NCBI GenBank assembly: GCA_016212515.1
Contig: JACRFZ010000108.1
Span: 43,628-107,627, forward strand
DNA length: 64,000 nt
Direction: 5' to 3'
Source: Candidatus Melainabacteria bacterium
GTDB taxonomy: Bacteria; Cyanobacteriota; Vampirovibrionia; Obscuribacterales; Obscuribacteraceae
In this document: positions 24,597 to 33,289 of the stretch, piece after piece
Layout: each line of letters begins with the position of its first letter
Position numbering within the stretch: the first letter of the stretch is position 1
The notes under the pieces: model-generated
What the model saw: only the letters and a program-made list of their open reading frames with translations
Told to the model about the DNA's origin: nothing
The model's database searches: none
Translations under genes and position numbers: made by a program

Positions 24597-25430
24597 TCAG
24601 GCTTTGGTAGCCATTAGCTTGAGGCGTTTGGCTCCACCTTTAATAATCGGCAAAAATTCCTCGGCCTTCAAGCTGGCTCCACCCACCAGGGCGCCGTCGA
24701 TATCGGATTGAGCCATCTGCTCATCGATGGTGCTGCCTTTGACGGAACCGCCGTACAGAATGGGAATACCGTCAGCCACGGAGGTGGCGTAAAGCTCATT
24801 GATGGTGCTACGGATCATCTTGCAAACCCGATTGGCTTCCGGCGATTCGCAGTTCTTGCCGGTACCGATAGCCCAGACCGGCTCGTAGGCTACGACAATT
24901 TTGGCCACTTCTTCAGCGCTCAAATCTTCAACGGCAGCCGCCACCTGGCGACGAATTACCTGATCGGTAAGACCACCTTCTCTCTCGTCAAGGGTTTCAC
25001 CAACGCAGACAATCGGCACAAGTTTGTGAGCCAGGGCCGCTTTGGTTTTCAAATTGACTCCCTGATTGGTTTCACCAAAGAACTGACGGCGTTCGGAGTG
25101 TCCCAGGATGACATGGGTCACACCTAGATGGGTGAGCATACCGGGGGCAATTTCGCCGGTAAAGGCGCCACTGTCGCGGTGCTCCATATTTTGAGCACCG
25201 ACAAAGCAGTTCTGCTTGTTGGCGGTTTTGCCGTCAGGCGCATTAACCACGTTTAAGACCGCCGGCAAGCTGACATAAGTGGGGCACAAGATGATGTCCG
25301 GCAGAGCTTCCCCGGCCAGTTCCTTGGCCACCCCCTCAAGCACGGCTTCAGCCAGAGCCTGGGCTTCGGCAACGGTTTTATGCATTTTCCAATTGCCGGC
25401 AATAATGGTTTTGCGTACTTTTGAACTCAC
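24597..25430 (-). CDS. tpiA: Triosephosphate isomerase
   Basis: TpiA interconverts dihydroxyacetone phosphate and glyceraldehyde 3-phosphate. Catalytic residues are Asn13 and Lys15 (AGNWKMHK), His in GHSERRQFF and Glu in AYEPVWAIGTGK. The phosphate-gripping loop and the late GGSVKG and GALVGGASL motifs are intact. The start is set at a GTG behind GGAGGAG with a normal gap. The open frame reaches five codons further, but those codons are the Shine-Dalgarno sequence itself. It is divergent from lipA. Confidence 0.96.
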   Translation of the reverse strand: MSSKVRKTIIAGNWKMHKTVAEAQALAEAVLEGVAKELAGEALPDIILCPTYVSLPAVLNVVNAPDGKTANKQNCFVGAQNMEHRDSGAFTGEIAPGMLTHLGVTHVILGHSERRQFFGETNQGVNLKTKAALAHKLVPIVCVGETLDEREGGLTDQVIRRQVAAAVEDLSAEEVAKIVVAYEPVWAIGTGKNCESPEANRVCKMIRSTINELYATSVADGIPILYGGSVKGSTIDEQMAQSDIDGALVGGASLKAEEFLPIIKGGAKRLKLMATKA

Positions 25431-25566
25431 GGACAACTCCTCCACACTAGTAACTGCTAATGAGGCATAGATATTTGCAACAGTCGTCTAATTCTACATC
25501 TCTATAAACTAGAATCTCTGTAGTTCGGGCAAAATCGCAATGAAATAAAGAAGGAACCGCTGGGAA

Positions 25567-26499
25567 ATGGACGCAAAAGAAGCAAAAGAAGGCAGAGCAA
25601 AACTTCTGGCCGGCGCCGCTGCCAAATTTGCAGAGGCTGACGACGCTCCCTTGCGCCTGCCGGAATGGGTGAAACGCTCGGTCTTGAATACGCAGGAGAA
25701 TCGCGAGACAAGACTGATTCTCAAGGAAGAGAACCTCAATACCATCTGCGAGAGCGGACGTTGCCCCAATAAAGGCGAATGCTGGGCCAAAGGCACTGCC
25801 ACTTTCATGCTCATGGGCGCCCTCTGCACCCGCACCTGCCGCTTCTGCTCGGTCAACAAGGGCATGCCCAGCCCCCTGGAGGAAGACGAACCGGACCGCA
25901 TCGCCCGTGCTGCTCAGAAAATGGGACTGCGACACGTAGTTTTGACCTCGGTAAACCGTGACGACCTGCCCGATCAAGGCGCCAATCATTTTGCCCGCAC
26001 CATCAAAGCCCTTAAAGAAGCCATCAAAGGGGTGGCGGTGGAAGTACTGACGCCTGATTTTCAGGGACGCCGGGATGCCCTTGAGATAGTGCTGGCAGCC
26101 GAACCGGTGGTCTACAACCACAATATGGAGACCGTGCCCCGCCTTTACAAGCGCGTCAGACCGGGCTCTAAATATGATCGCTCCCTGCAAGTGCTGGCCA
26201 TGGCTAAAGAAATCGCCCCGGATATTCCCACAAAATCGGGACTGATGCTGGGTCTGGGCGAAAGCTTTGAAGAAGTAAAAGAAGTCATGCGCGATTTGCG
26301 CGCCCATGGTTGCGACTTCCTCACCCTCGGTCAGTACCTGCGCCCCTCCCGTGATCAGCTACCGGTCAAGCGCTACATCGAGCCCCAGGAGTTTGACGAA
26401 CTGGGCGCATATGGCTGGGAAATCGGCTTTAAAATGGTACACTCCGGTCCTCTGGTGCGCAGTTCCTATCATGCCGAAGAGCTGGCAAACAAGCTCTAG
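25567..26499 (+). CDS. lipA: Lipoyl synthase
   Basis: LipA inserts two sulfurs into octanoyl groups on lipoyl domains. Both iron-sulfur sites are visible. The auxiliary cluster has Cys61, Cys66 and Cys72 (CESGRCPNKGEC), with the final RSSYHAEE serine that ligates it. The radical-SAM CX3CX2C is at Cys87, Cys91 and Cys94 (CTRTCRFC). Other signatures are TSVNRDDL, NHNMETV and KSGLMLGLGE. Length is 310 aa, as usual. No lipB is adjacent, so octanoyl supply must come from elsewhere. AAGGAA lies upstream of the ATG. Confidence 0.97.
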   Translation: MDAKEAKEGRAKLLAGAAAKFAEADDAPLRLPEWVKRSVLNTQENRETRLILKEENLNTICESGRCPNKGECWAKGTATFMLMGALCTRTCRFCSVNKGMPSPLEEDEPDRIARAAQKMGLRHVVLTSVNRDDLPDQGANHFARTIKALKEAIKGVAVEVLTPDFQGRRDALEIVLAAEPVVYNHNMETVPRLYKRVRPGSKYDRSLQVLAMAKEIAPDIPTKSGLMLGLGESFEEVKEVMRDLRAHGCDFLTLGQYLRPSRDQLPVKRYIEPQEFDELGAYGWEIGFKMVHSGPLVRSSYHAEELANKL

Positions 26500-26529
26500 G
26501 CGCAGGAAACCGCTTGAGGGCGAGTAATC

Positions 26530-27870
26530 ATGGAAGAAAGCGAGAACCAAGAGCAAGATCTGCTGGACTTCAGCCCGGTGAAAGACGGCGCCCAGGCAGC
26601 GGCCGTCAGCGCCGCCACTCCTTCCGCTTCACCCATCGCCGAAGCTAGCGCCCTCCTGCAGGAAGGGCAATACGAGAAGTGCCGCGACAAACTGACCGAA
26701 ATCTGGCTCCAGGCCCCTTACGACCGGGCGGTTATAGAACTCTACTGTGAGCTTTTGAAAGAAATAGGGGAGGTCGAATCGGCCAAACGCTTTGCCAATC
26801 TGGTGGCAAAACTGAAGGAACCGACGCCACCATATAAGCACCATCAGGAGCTTTTTGAAGTCGGTTACGCCCTTGTGGATCTCAGGCAGTACAAGCTGGC
26901 CGCCATGCTCTTGAGCGAACTTGTAAAGGAACTGCCGGAAGACCCGCTTATCAATTATGAGCTAGGCTTCTCGCTCATGTGCCTAAAACAGTTCGGCAAG
27001 GCCGTCACCCACTTTGAGAAATTCAAAAATGCCCGAGACGACTTCGATGTAGTGCTCAATCTTTGCGTTTGCTACACCCTTTTGCGCAACGAAGAAGCCG
27101 CCGCCCGCACTCTTAATAGCCTCAAACCCCTGGCTGAAAGCGAAGAAGAAAAACTTGAATTCAGCCACAGGCAAACCGTTCTAAAGCGGCTTTCAAGACT
27201 CTCTCACAAGAAGACTCTGAACGAGCGCGATTGGTTTTTCATTCTCTACGGCTCTATCCTGTTGCGCCCGGGTAAATCCTTGCCCGAAGGCAAACTCGAA
27301 CTCAAGCATGTGGCCTCCACCCTGGTCATTCTCAAAGGTTTGTTGAGCGGACTGGCCGTGCAGGAAGAAGGCATTGAATACTATTCACTGAGGTCTAAAC
27401 CAATGGCTTCAGTTTTCTCGGAACTTTGCGAATTACCGGTGGACAGCTACCGCGGTCCCGATCGCCCCGACAAATGTCTCTTGATGATGAGTTGGACCAC
27501 CGACATTCTGGGACCGCATCAGGTCTTCATCAATAACAATGAACAACGTGGACTTTTCGCCCTGGCGATCAGCCCCACCGAGCCACTGCCGGTGATACCG
27601 GACATTATAGGCTATACAGCCAACGACATACTGATGCCCTGGGAAGGACGGGAACATTCTCCGCGGGAACTGGAGGCCCAGATGAAGGCTCTCCTGGAAA
27701 AAGCCCAGAACCTGGAAGCAGATCCCGATCTGCTCAGGGAGACTCAGGATGCTCTCGATTATTATCTGGACAAACTGGATCTGCTGGTCTTTGCCAACAG
27801 CCCCAACTTCGTGAATCGCCCCGAATATACCGCTGAGCTGCCGGCGCTTGAAAAAGACCCGGAGAAATAG
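26530..27870 (+). CDS. Cytosolic TPR-like protein, 446 aa
   Basis: There is no signal peptide. The acidic N-terminus is followed by helical repeats of TPR type from about residue 35 to 200 (EGQYEKCRDKLTEIWLQAPYDRAVIELYCELLKEIGE, LRQYKLAAMLLSELVKELPEDP). A second unassigned domain spans about 230-440, with conserved-looking segments such as RPDKCLLMMSWTTDILGPH and IPDIIGYTANDILMPWEGREH. It sits 30 bases after lipA and three bases before cobS, so it probably shares their message. Function is unknown. Confidence 0.8.
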   Translation: MEESENQEQDLLDFSPVKDGAQAAAVSAATPSASPIAEASALLQEGQYEKCRDKLTEIWLQAPYDRAVIELYCELLKEIGEVESAKRFANLVAKLKEPTPPYKHHQELFEVGYALVDLRQYKLAAMLLSELVKELPEDPLINYELGFSLMCLKQFGKAVTHFEKFKNARDDFDVVLNLCVCYTLLRNEEAAARTLNSLKPLAESEEEKLEFSHRQTVLKRLSRLSHKKTLNERDWFFILYGSILLRPGKSLPEGKLELKHVASTLVILKGLLSGLAVQEEGIEYYSLRSKPMASVFSELCELPVDSYRGPDRPDKCLLMMSWTTDILGPHQVFINNNEQRGLFALAISPTEPLPVIPDIIGYTANDILMPWEGREHSPRELEAQMKALLEKAQNLEADPDLLRETQDALDYYLDKLDLLVFANSPNFVNRPEYTAELPALEKDPEK

Positions 27871-27873
27871 ACT

Positions 27874-28650
27874 TTGCACTTCCTCAAACGTTTTCGCCTT
27901 ACCCTGGCATATATAACCTGCCTGCCCCTGGCAGGAAAAGTGGAAGGCGAACCGGTTGGTCTGGCCAAGTATTTACCCTCGGTGGGTCTGCTTCTAGGTG
28001 CCATCCTCAGCCTCACCAGTATGCTTCTGACGGCCCTGAACGTGGACAGTCTTTTCAGTGCTGTGCTTCTGGCCGTGCTCTGGCTCTTGCTCACAGGCGG
28101 GCTACACATGGACGGTTTGATGGACACCGCCGACGGTATCTTCTCCCATCAAAGCAGGGAACGCATGCTGGAAATCATGCAAGATCCGCGCGTGGGAAAT
28201 TTCGGAGTTTTGAGCGGCGTCAGCATCTTGTTTATAAAAATTGCCGGCATGGCTGCCCTGAGCGGCTCCGGACTTTCCACAGTGCTTCTCATCGCCCCCA
28301 TGTGGGCGCGCCTGGCGGAATGCTACGCCATCGGCAAATACACTTACGCCAGAGACTTCGGCAAAGGCAAGATCTGGCACGACAGCACCAGCTATCCCTC
28401 TGATCTGATCAAGGCGGCAATCTTGCCTGTCAGCCTCAGCGCCGGGCTCGTCTGCCTCGGTCAGTATTATGTCTTAAGCTACACTGCCATCAGCATCATC
28501 ACGGCCCTGAGCACCGCCTCCTACCTGAACCGGAGACTGCAAGGGCACACCGGCGACACCTACGGAGCCGTAGTCGAGCTTAATGAAGCCCTGTCCATAG
28601 CCGGGCTGGTGCTCCTGTCGTCAATTCTCCACAAACTGGCCGGAAGCTAA
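27874..28650 (+). CDS. cobS: Adenosylcobinamide-GDP ribazoletransferase (cobalamin-5-phosphate synthase)
   Basis: CobS joins adenosylcobinamide-GDP and alpha-ribazole in the last step of cobalamin assembly, in the inner membrane. The family signature is GGLHMDGLMDTADG (about 75-88), followed by RMLEIMQDPRVGNFG. Five to six hydrophobic segments follow, then the C-terminal GDTYGAVVELNEA motif. The start is TTG, three bases after the preceding stop, with GGAG nine bases upstream. No other cobalamin gene lies in the window; a stand-alone cobS could serve salvage of cobinamide. Confidence 0.93.
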   Translation: MHFLKRFRLTLAYITCLPLAGKVEGEPVGLAKYLPSVGLLLGAILSLTSMLLTALNVDSLFSAVLLAVLWLLLTGGLHMDGLMDTADGIFSHQSRERMLEIMQDPRVGNFGVLSGVSILFIKIAGMAALSGSGLSTVLLIAPMWARLAECYAIGKYTYARDFGKGKIWHDSTSYPSDLIKAAILPVSLSAGLVCLGQYYVLSYTAISIITALSTASYLNRRLQGHTGDTYGAVVELNEALSIAGLVLLSSILHKLAGS

Positions 28651-28667
28651 TAGCCCAAAGATTTCAA

Positions 28668-29762
28668 TCAACCGCTGGACAATTTATCGTTGGCCCGCAC
28701 CCGCATTGTGTAGGCCTCACTATTGCGCCCGGAAGCCGAAAGCAGTTCGGCATAATTTCGCAGGGCATTGGCCTGCACCGAGTTCATACCAGGGTTCAAA
28801 TCATAAATGGCAATGGCTCTCTTATAGAGAGGCTCGGCTTCTTGCAAGCGCCCCTGATTGCGATAAATAAGGGCCAGGTTGTTCAGGGCATTGGCCAGGG
28901 CCGGCGAATTCACATCAAGCTTGGCGCCGTATATGGCGATGGCTTCCGCACCATTTCTTTCGGCACTCTTGAGACTGCCCTGGCGACGCTCCACCTCGGC
29001 TAGATTAACTAGGATATTGGCACGCACCAGAGATTTCTTGGAAGCCACCGGAGAAGCTTTTTCATAAGAAGAGAGAGCTTCTTTGTAGGCGCCGACGGCC
29101 TCACCATAGCGCCCCTGATTGCAATAAAGCGTACCAATATCGCTGGTCACTTCCGCCACCATTTCACTATTCTTGCCGGCCGCGGCGCCTTTCAAAGCCT
29201 GACGCAAAAGCGCTTCGGACTGGGTAAAATAACCGGCAGTCGCATAGAGGCGCCCGAGCGAAGCACGGCTCTGAGCCAGCTCGATGCTACCGGCCGGCAA
29301 ATTATTCTCTCTCAGACTGAGAGCTTGTTGTAATACCATCTCGGACTTCTCGTAGTCGCCTTTGAGCGTGAGCGCCTCACCCAAGCCGTTCAAACTCTCG
29401 GCAGTGGCCAGTAACTCGGGGCGCATCAGCTTGGTTTGAATCTGACTGGCGCGATCAAAATAGCGATAAGCGTCCTCGGCGCGTCCCTGGTCGTTGGCAA
29501 GACGCCCCAGGCTGAGCAAAATTTCGGCGGTCTCGACACTTTCCTGCTTGGCCAACTCTTGCCTGGAGAGAGCTTCTTTCAAGGTCTTCTCGGCCTTACC
29601 CAGTTCGCTGCGCTGGATTTCAGCCAGCCCCCTGGCCTTAAGTTGCGCCACACTTGCATCAAAACCGGTCATACTGACGACAATCATGGCCACGCCGACG
29701 GCTCCTAAGCCCAGCGAAAAAGCCATAGCTTTATTTGTAGAATTTTTCTTGAAACTATTCAT
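28668..29762 (-). CDS. Membrane-anchored TPR protein, 364 aa
   Basis: An N-terminal hydrophobic segment (about 13-34) acts as signal or anchor. It is followed by seven to eight TPR units of 40-42 residues of the kinesin-light-chain type (ALSLRENNLPAGSIELAQSRASLGRLYATAGYF, ALANALNNLALIYRNQGRLQEAEPLYKRAIAIY). The protein is probably periplasmic and protein-binding. The start is supported by AAGGAA about eight bases upstream. Its 3' end faces cobS with only 17 bases between the stops. Confidence 0.9.
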   Translation of the reverse strand: MNSFKKNSTNKAMAFSLGLGAVGVAMIVVSMTGFDASVAQLKARGLAEIQRSELGKAEKTLKEALSRQELAKQESVETAEILLSLGRLANDQGRAEDAYRYFDRASQIQTKLMRPELLATAESLNGLGEALTLKGDYEKSEMVLQQALSLRENNLPAGSIELAQSRASLGRLYATAGYFTQSEALLRQALKGAAAGKNSEMVAEVTSDIGTLYCNQGRYGEAVGAYKEALSSYEKASPVASKKSLVRANILVNLAEVERRQGSLKSAERNGAEAIAIYGAKLDVNSPALANALNNLALIYRNQGRLQEAEPLYKRAIAIYDLNPGMNSVQANALRNYAELLSASGRNSEAYTMRVRANDKLSSG

Positions 29763-29798
29763 GAGCTTTTCCTTTAAGAGTACATTGGCAAGTGCTTA

Positions 29799-30431
29799 TT
29801 AGCGCAGTCCGTTTTTCAACAGTCCATAGCCAAGACCCACAGCCGCACCGACACCGGTGCCCTGCCACATGCGCTTCCTACCGCGAGTGGCGGCTGCACT
29901 CAGGCCTAGACCAACCAGAGTACCGCTAGCCACGTCACGCACAATCGGATGGCGTTTCATGGTGTCACTGGAGCGCACAAGCCCTACACCGGCACCGGTA
30001 CCAGCACCGATCAAACCGCCGCGCAGAACGCCGCGCCCACTGATAAGACCGGTGACCGCGCCAGCAGCGGTGCCGACCCCGGCACCAATGGTAGCGGCTT
30101 TCACCTTGGGATGTTTCTGCCAGTAAGTTCTTTCATCGCGCACATAGACCTTTTGTATAACCGGCTTGAGCACGGTCTGATTGCGGTAAACAACCCTTGG
30201 CTCAGTTCTGCCTGCCTCAGCTCTATAAGTATTCTGAGTGACAGCGGAGCGCATGGGCTGACGAATATCAGGATCGTCATAGTCGTATTTGGGTTCTTGC
30301 CGGATCAGCCTGGGCATGGAAGAGCTGTTTTCAACCGAGCCGGTAAGTAAGCCCTGAGCAAGGACAGGAGGCAAGGTCTGCGTACCCAGAACACAAAGGA
30401 CGGTTGCCTGGATAATTACATTCGAACGCAT
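29799..30431 (-). CDS. Exported glycine-zipper protein
   Basis: The start is placed at the ATG behind GGGAG (8-base gap), which gives a clean signal peptide (cleavage after LAQG). The open frame continues 81 codons upstream, but that part is unlikely to be translated. The mature N-terminal half is basic and Tyr/Arg-rich. The C-terminal half is a glycine-zipper region with GxxxG-type repeats (AATIGAGVGTAAGAVTGLISG, GAGTGAGVGL, GVGAAVGLGYGLL). Such segments pack in or on membranes, as in the outer-membrane and periplasmic glycine-zipper families. It is upstream of, and on the same strand as, the TPR gene. Confidence 0.78.
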   Translation of the reverse strand: MRSNVIIQATVLCVLGTQTLPPVLAQGLLTGSVENSSSMPRLIRQEPKYDYDDPDIRQPMRSAVTQNTYRAEAGRTEPRVVYRNQTVLKPVIQKVYVRDERTYWQKHPKVKAATIGAGVGTAAGAVTGLISGRGVLRGGLIGAGTGAGVGLVRSSDTMKRHPIVRDVASGTLVGLGLSAAATRGRKRMWQGTGVGAAVGLGYGLLKNGLR

Positions 30432-30752
30432 GATAAATTCTCCCGAATTCAGTGTGATGCCCCCCAGGAGCCACAGAAGCACAAAGGAAAGCGCACGGAA
30501 GTGGAGGGCCGACCGGACGCCGACCACGGCAATTGTGCTATTTACGAATGCCTTCTGTGTCCAATGATGAGACTGACGACAATGCCCTGCTGGAGTTCCA
30601 GATAATGAGACGATGTTAACAAATGTGTTTAAATTGCGGAGCTTTCTGAGTAGCCGCCCCAAGTCCGCTCTCAAAGCAGGAACTTTCCAGTCTGATAGGG
30701 ACTCTATAGTAACGGCAGTTGAGATGGTTCCTTATTGAAAGAGTAAAAGAAG
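30432..30752. other. 321-base divergent intergenic region
   Basis: The region lies between the divergent glycine-zipper and 30753 genes. It is open in one minus frame (the upstream extension of the glycine-zipper gene), but that frame lacks a good start. No promoter or repeat was clear enough to call. Confidence 0.5.
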
Positions 30753-31241
30753 ATGCTGACAATCAAACCCGGCAGGAATGCAACCTTATATATCGCCCTG
30801 ATTCTGGCCTTTGCCCTTGCACCGGAATGTCAGGCCAAGAACAATGTGGAAGTGGTATCAGGCAAAGGTGAAAGCCTGGAAGTCAGAGACAGCCTCTTCG
30901 GCAGCAAACTGAAGGTGCAAGACCGCTTCGGCAATAAGGTAGAAAGCGGCAGCGGCTGGTTCGGCACAAGCAAGAAAGAAGTGAAAGTACTGGGCAACAG
31001 CTTCGAAACCAAAAAAGGAATCCTGGGAGGGAAGTCTTACAAAGCCACTTCCATTCTCGGGGACAAAATTGAAACCAAACGCACCTGGTTTGGTCTTGGC
31101 CCCCGCAAAACCACAGTCGACCTGAGCGGCGTCACTTCTGTGGCCGGTTCTCTTTTGAAGAGCAAAAAGACCGACGCCAAACCAGCTTTGAAAGCCCCCG
31201 AAACTACTGCCAGCCAGGCTGATAGCGCCAACTGGCAGTAG
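30753..31241 (+). CDS. Small exported repeat protein, 162 aa
   Basis: A signal peptide (hydrophobic 11-26, cleavage after CQA) is followed by about 95 residues built from short beta-like repeats of the form 'dslfGsklkvqdrfGnkvesg'. Each repeat has a Gly after an aromatic or Leu and alternating charged residues (SGWFGTSKKEVKV, KGILGGKSYKAT, RTWFGLGPRKTTVD). The C-terminus is a Lys/Ala/Thr-rich tail. The pattern suggests a small beta-solenoid or beta-meander. No family is recognised. Confidence 0.75.
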   Translation: MLTIKPGRNATLYIALILAFALAPECQAKNNVEVVSGKGESLEVRDSLFGSKLKVQDRFGNKVESGSGWFGTSKKEVKVLGNSFETKKGILGGKSYKATSILGDKIETKRTWFGLGPRKTTVDLSGVTSVAGSLLKSKKTDAKPALKAPETTASQADSANWQ

Positions 31242-31253
31242 GAAATTGTCACT

Positions 31254-31535
31254 TCAGTCGCCGGCACTGTTTTCTTTAAAGAGCTTACCTACACAAAAAG
31301 AGAAGCACAGGTAGGAGACAGGAATTGAGGCCAAAACTCCGGCAATGGGACAGGCAACTTGAGTGATGGCACGGATCATTTCAGGATGCCTGGTAAGGGC
31401 ACCGAAGAGACCCACGGCAAAGCCCACCACGAAGCCGGCCACACCACCGGCAATGAAGCTGGCGATCCCGCTCATAAAGAAGAATATTAGCCACCACTTC
31501 AAGATAAGCTTGCTTTTCAATTGTCGTTCAGTCAT
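31254..31535 (-). CDS. Small membrane protein, 93 aa, two membrane helices
   Basis: Two hydrophobic stretches (about 14-44, rich in Gly/Ala as GGVAGFVVGFAVGLFGA, and 60-85) flank a short polar loop. The N-terminus is basic and cytosolic. No family is recognised. GAGAGG precedes the ATG by a short gap. Its stop faces the stop of the exported repeat protein 12 bases away. Confidence 0.72.
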   Translation of the reverse strand: MTERQLKSKLILKWWLIFFFMSGIASFIAGGVAGFVVGFAVGLFGALTRHPEMIRAITQVACPIAGVLASIPVSYLCFSFCVGKLFKENSAGD

Positions 31536-31615
31536 TTTGCCTCTCTACCTGCCTGATGCACACTCAGGAAAACTCTCATCGGGGAAGCCGAGGCTAAGAT
31601 AGCACTATTTAGTAG

Positions 31616-32581
31616 CTACCTCAACTTTAGAAACTGCCCGGTTTTGACTATGGCCCTGCGGTAGGCCGGTCGCAGCGGCGGAGCGGAAGAGAGGCTCAGT
31701 ATGCCCACGCCACTAAGGATGGTGAAAGCAGCCGCCACCGTACTTGGCCCCACAGGCTCTCCCAGAATCACCCAGCCAAGCAGTACGGCCACCACCGGAT
31801 TGACATAGGCATAGGTAGAAACGCGCTCCGGGCTCAAGTGTTTGAGCAACCAGGTATAGGCAGAGAAAGCCGCTATAGATCCAAATAAAGTCAAATAGCC
31901 GAAAGCCGCCAGCGAGGAAAGAGAAATTCGAGCCGGTTCAAAATCTCGGTGCTCGCCGAAGATAAAGGCAGCCACAAGCAGGAAGGCACCACCGGCAATC
32001 ATCTGCATGGCCGTTCCCAGCATGGCCGAGCGGGGCATGGTCAACTTGCGGGAAATGACCGTCCCGAAGGCCCAGCTAAAGGAACTGAACATCACAAGCA
32101 GAATGCCCATGCCGTCAACCTTTCCCACCCCTCCCAGAAGGGAGGGCGAGACGAGAATGAAAATACCGATAGTGCTCACCAGAAGCCCAAGCCCGGATAA
32201 ATAGCTGACCTTCTTGAAGCCGCCCACCATCCATTCCAGAATTGCCACATAAACCGGCACCATGGCCACAAGCAGGCTGACTAAACCGGAAGGCACCGAC
32301 TTCTCCGAAAGAACCACACCGCCCGTGCCGACGCTCAAGAGCAAAACGCCGAGCAAGCAGGAGGTGCGCCACTCGGCCGGGCTGGGCCGCTCAGTACCCA
32401 TCAGGCGCAAAACTAGATAGAGAGGCAGACCGGCCAAAAGAAAGCGCGCGCCGGCCATAACCAGAGGAGGAATAGTGTCGATGGCGAAACGAATAGCTAG
32501 ATAGGTCGATCCCCAGATGATATAGATGGAGAGAAAAGCTAAGGCTATTTGCAATTTTCCTGGTCTGAATTTGGCTTCCAT
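31616..32581 (-). CDS. EamA/DMT-family transporter
   Basis: This is a ten-helix drug/metabolite transporter with two EamA repeats of about 140 residues each. Family signatures are the N-terminal 'IIWGSTYLAIRFAIDTIPPL' pattern and ARFLLAG in the first half. In the second half it is YTWLLKHLSPERVSTYAYVNPVVA, then LGWVILGEP. It is closest in pattern to YedA/RhaT-type exporters of amino acids or metabolites. It is divergently transcribed from an Lrp/AsnC regulator, which suggests an amino-acid efflux role under its control; the substrate is inferred, not shown. Confidence 0.92.
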   Translation of the reverse strand: MEAKFRPGKLQIALAFLSIYIIWGSTYLAIRFAIDTIPPLVMAGARFLLAGLPLYLVLRLMGTERPSPAEWRTSCLLGVLLLSVGTGGVVLSEKSVPSGLVSLLVAMVPVYVAILEWMVGGFKKVSYLSGLGLLVSTIGIFILVSPSLLGGVGKVDGMGILLVMFSSFSWAFGTVISRKLTMPRSAMLGTAMQMIAGGAFLLVAAFIFGEHRDFEPARISLSSLAAFGYLTLFGSIAAFSAYTWLLKHLSPERVSTYAYVNPVVAVLLGWVILGEPVGPSTVAAAFTILSGVGILSLSSAPPLRPAYRRAIVKTGQFLKLR

Positions 32582-32677
32582 AACGTGCTACCTTTCTGAA
32601 ACGGACTCAGCCTTCCCCAAGTGCGCCCGAAGGAGGAGCGAGCTAATTGAGTCAGGCTATATACATAATGCGCCTAA

Positions 32678-32740
32678 CCACATTGTGGCGCAACCCCAAA
32701 CTCACTAATATGCTAAACTTTCTAATAGCATTTGGCCAAA
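32678..32740. promoter_or_regulatory. Divergent control region of EamA and Lrp genes
   Basis: Two palindromes lie in the shared upstream region: CCACA-T-TGTGG (32678-32688) and TTTGGCCAAA (32731-32740). They are candidate binding sites for the neighbouring Lrp-type regulator. This is an inference from position only. Confidence 0.35.
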
Positions 32741-32761
32741 TCACCTAACCGGACTGAAACC

Positions 32762-33211
32762 ATGGACGACATTGACCTAAAACTATTAGCCCTATTACAA
32801 GAAGACGCCAAACAAAAATATGCAGATCTGGCCCAGCGACTCAATCTGTCAGCCCCCTCGGTGCACGCCCGCGTCAAAAAGATGGAACAGGCCGGCATTA
32901 TTGAAAGCTACGGTCTGAAAATAGACCCGAGCAAGATAGGTCTCAAGCTCTGCGCTTTCGTAAGGGTAACGACGGAAGGGGTGGGTTCGGAACTGGGGAA
33001 ATCACTCTACCGCTTCAAGGAAGTAGAAGAGGTACATTCCGTGGCCGGGGAGGAATGCCTGCTGCTCAAAGTGCGCACCGCCGATACGGATAGTCTCTCG
33101 CATTTCCTCGATGAGATTCGCCGGGTCAAAGGCGTACGCAAGACCATCACCAGTATCGTTCTGACCACCTTGCTTTCGAGGCAGGTCTTGCCCGAGAATA
33201 GCAATGTTTAG
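32762..33211 (+). CDS. Lrp/AsnC-family transcriptional regulator
   Basis: The N-terminal winged helix begins MDDIDLKLLALLQEDAK, with the recognition helix in LSAPSVHARVKKMEQAGI. The C-terminal RAM (ligand-binding) domain has the 'FVRVTTEG' strand and 'VHSVAGEECLLLKVR' typical of the family. The open frame allows a TTG start ten codons earlier, but the ATG chosen matches the family's N-terminus. Lrp-type proteins sense amino acids and often control the divergent transporter. Confidence 0.93.
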   Translation: MDDIDLKLLALLQEDAKQKYADLAQRLNLSAPSVHARVKKMEQAGIIESYGLKIDPSKIGLKLCAFVRVTTEGVGSELGKSLYRFKEVEEVHSVAGEECLLLKVRTADTDSLSHFLDEIRRVKGVRKTITSIVLTTLLSRQVLPENSNV

Positions 33212-33289
33212 ATGAAATAAATTCCCGGGGTTAAGCTATGCTTCTGGGCTATTATCGAATTTGTAAGGCACCTTCAAGAGCCGGATTCA

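Noticed and set aside
25447..26307. Long open frame antisense to lipA (286 codons)
   Set aside because: It lies wholly opposite the well-supported lipA reading frame and has no family pattern. Long antisense frames are common at this base composition.
29799..30674. Longest frame of the glycine-zipper gene (291 codons)
   Set aside because: The internal ATG has a proper ribosome-binding sequence and signal peptide. The upstream 81 codons have neither.
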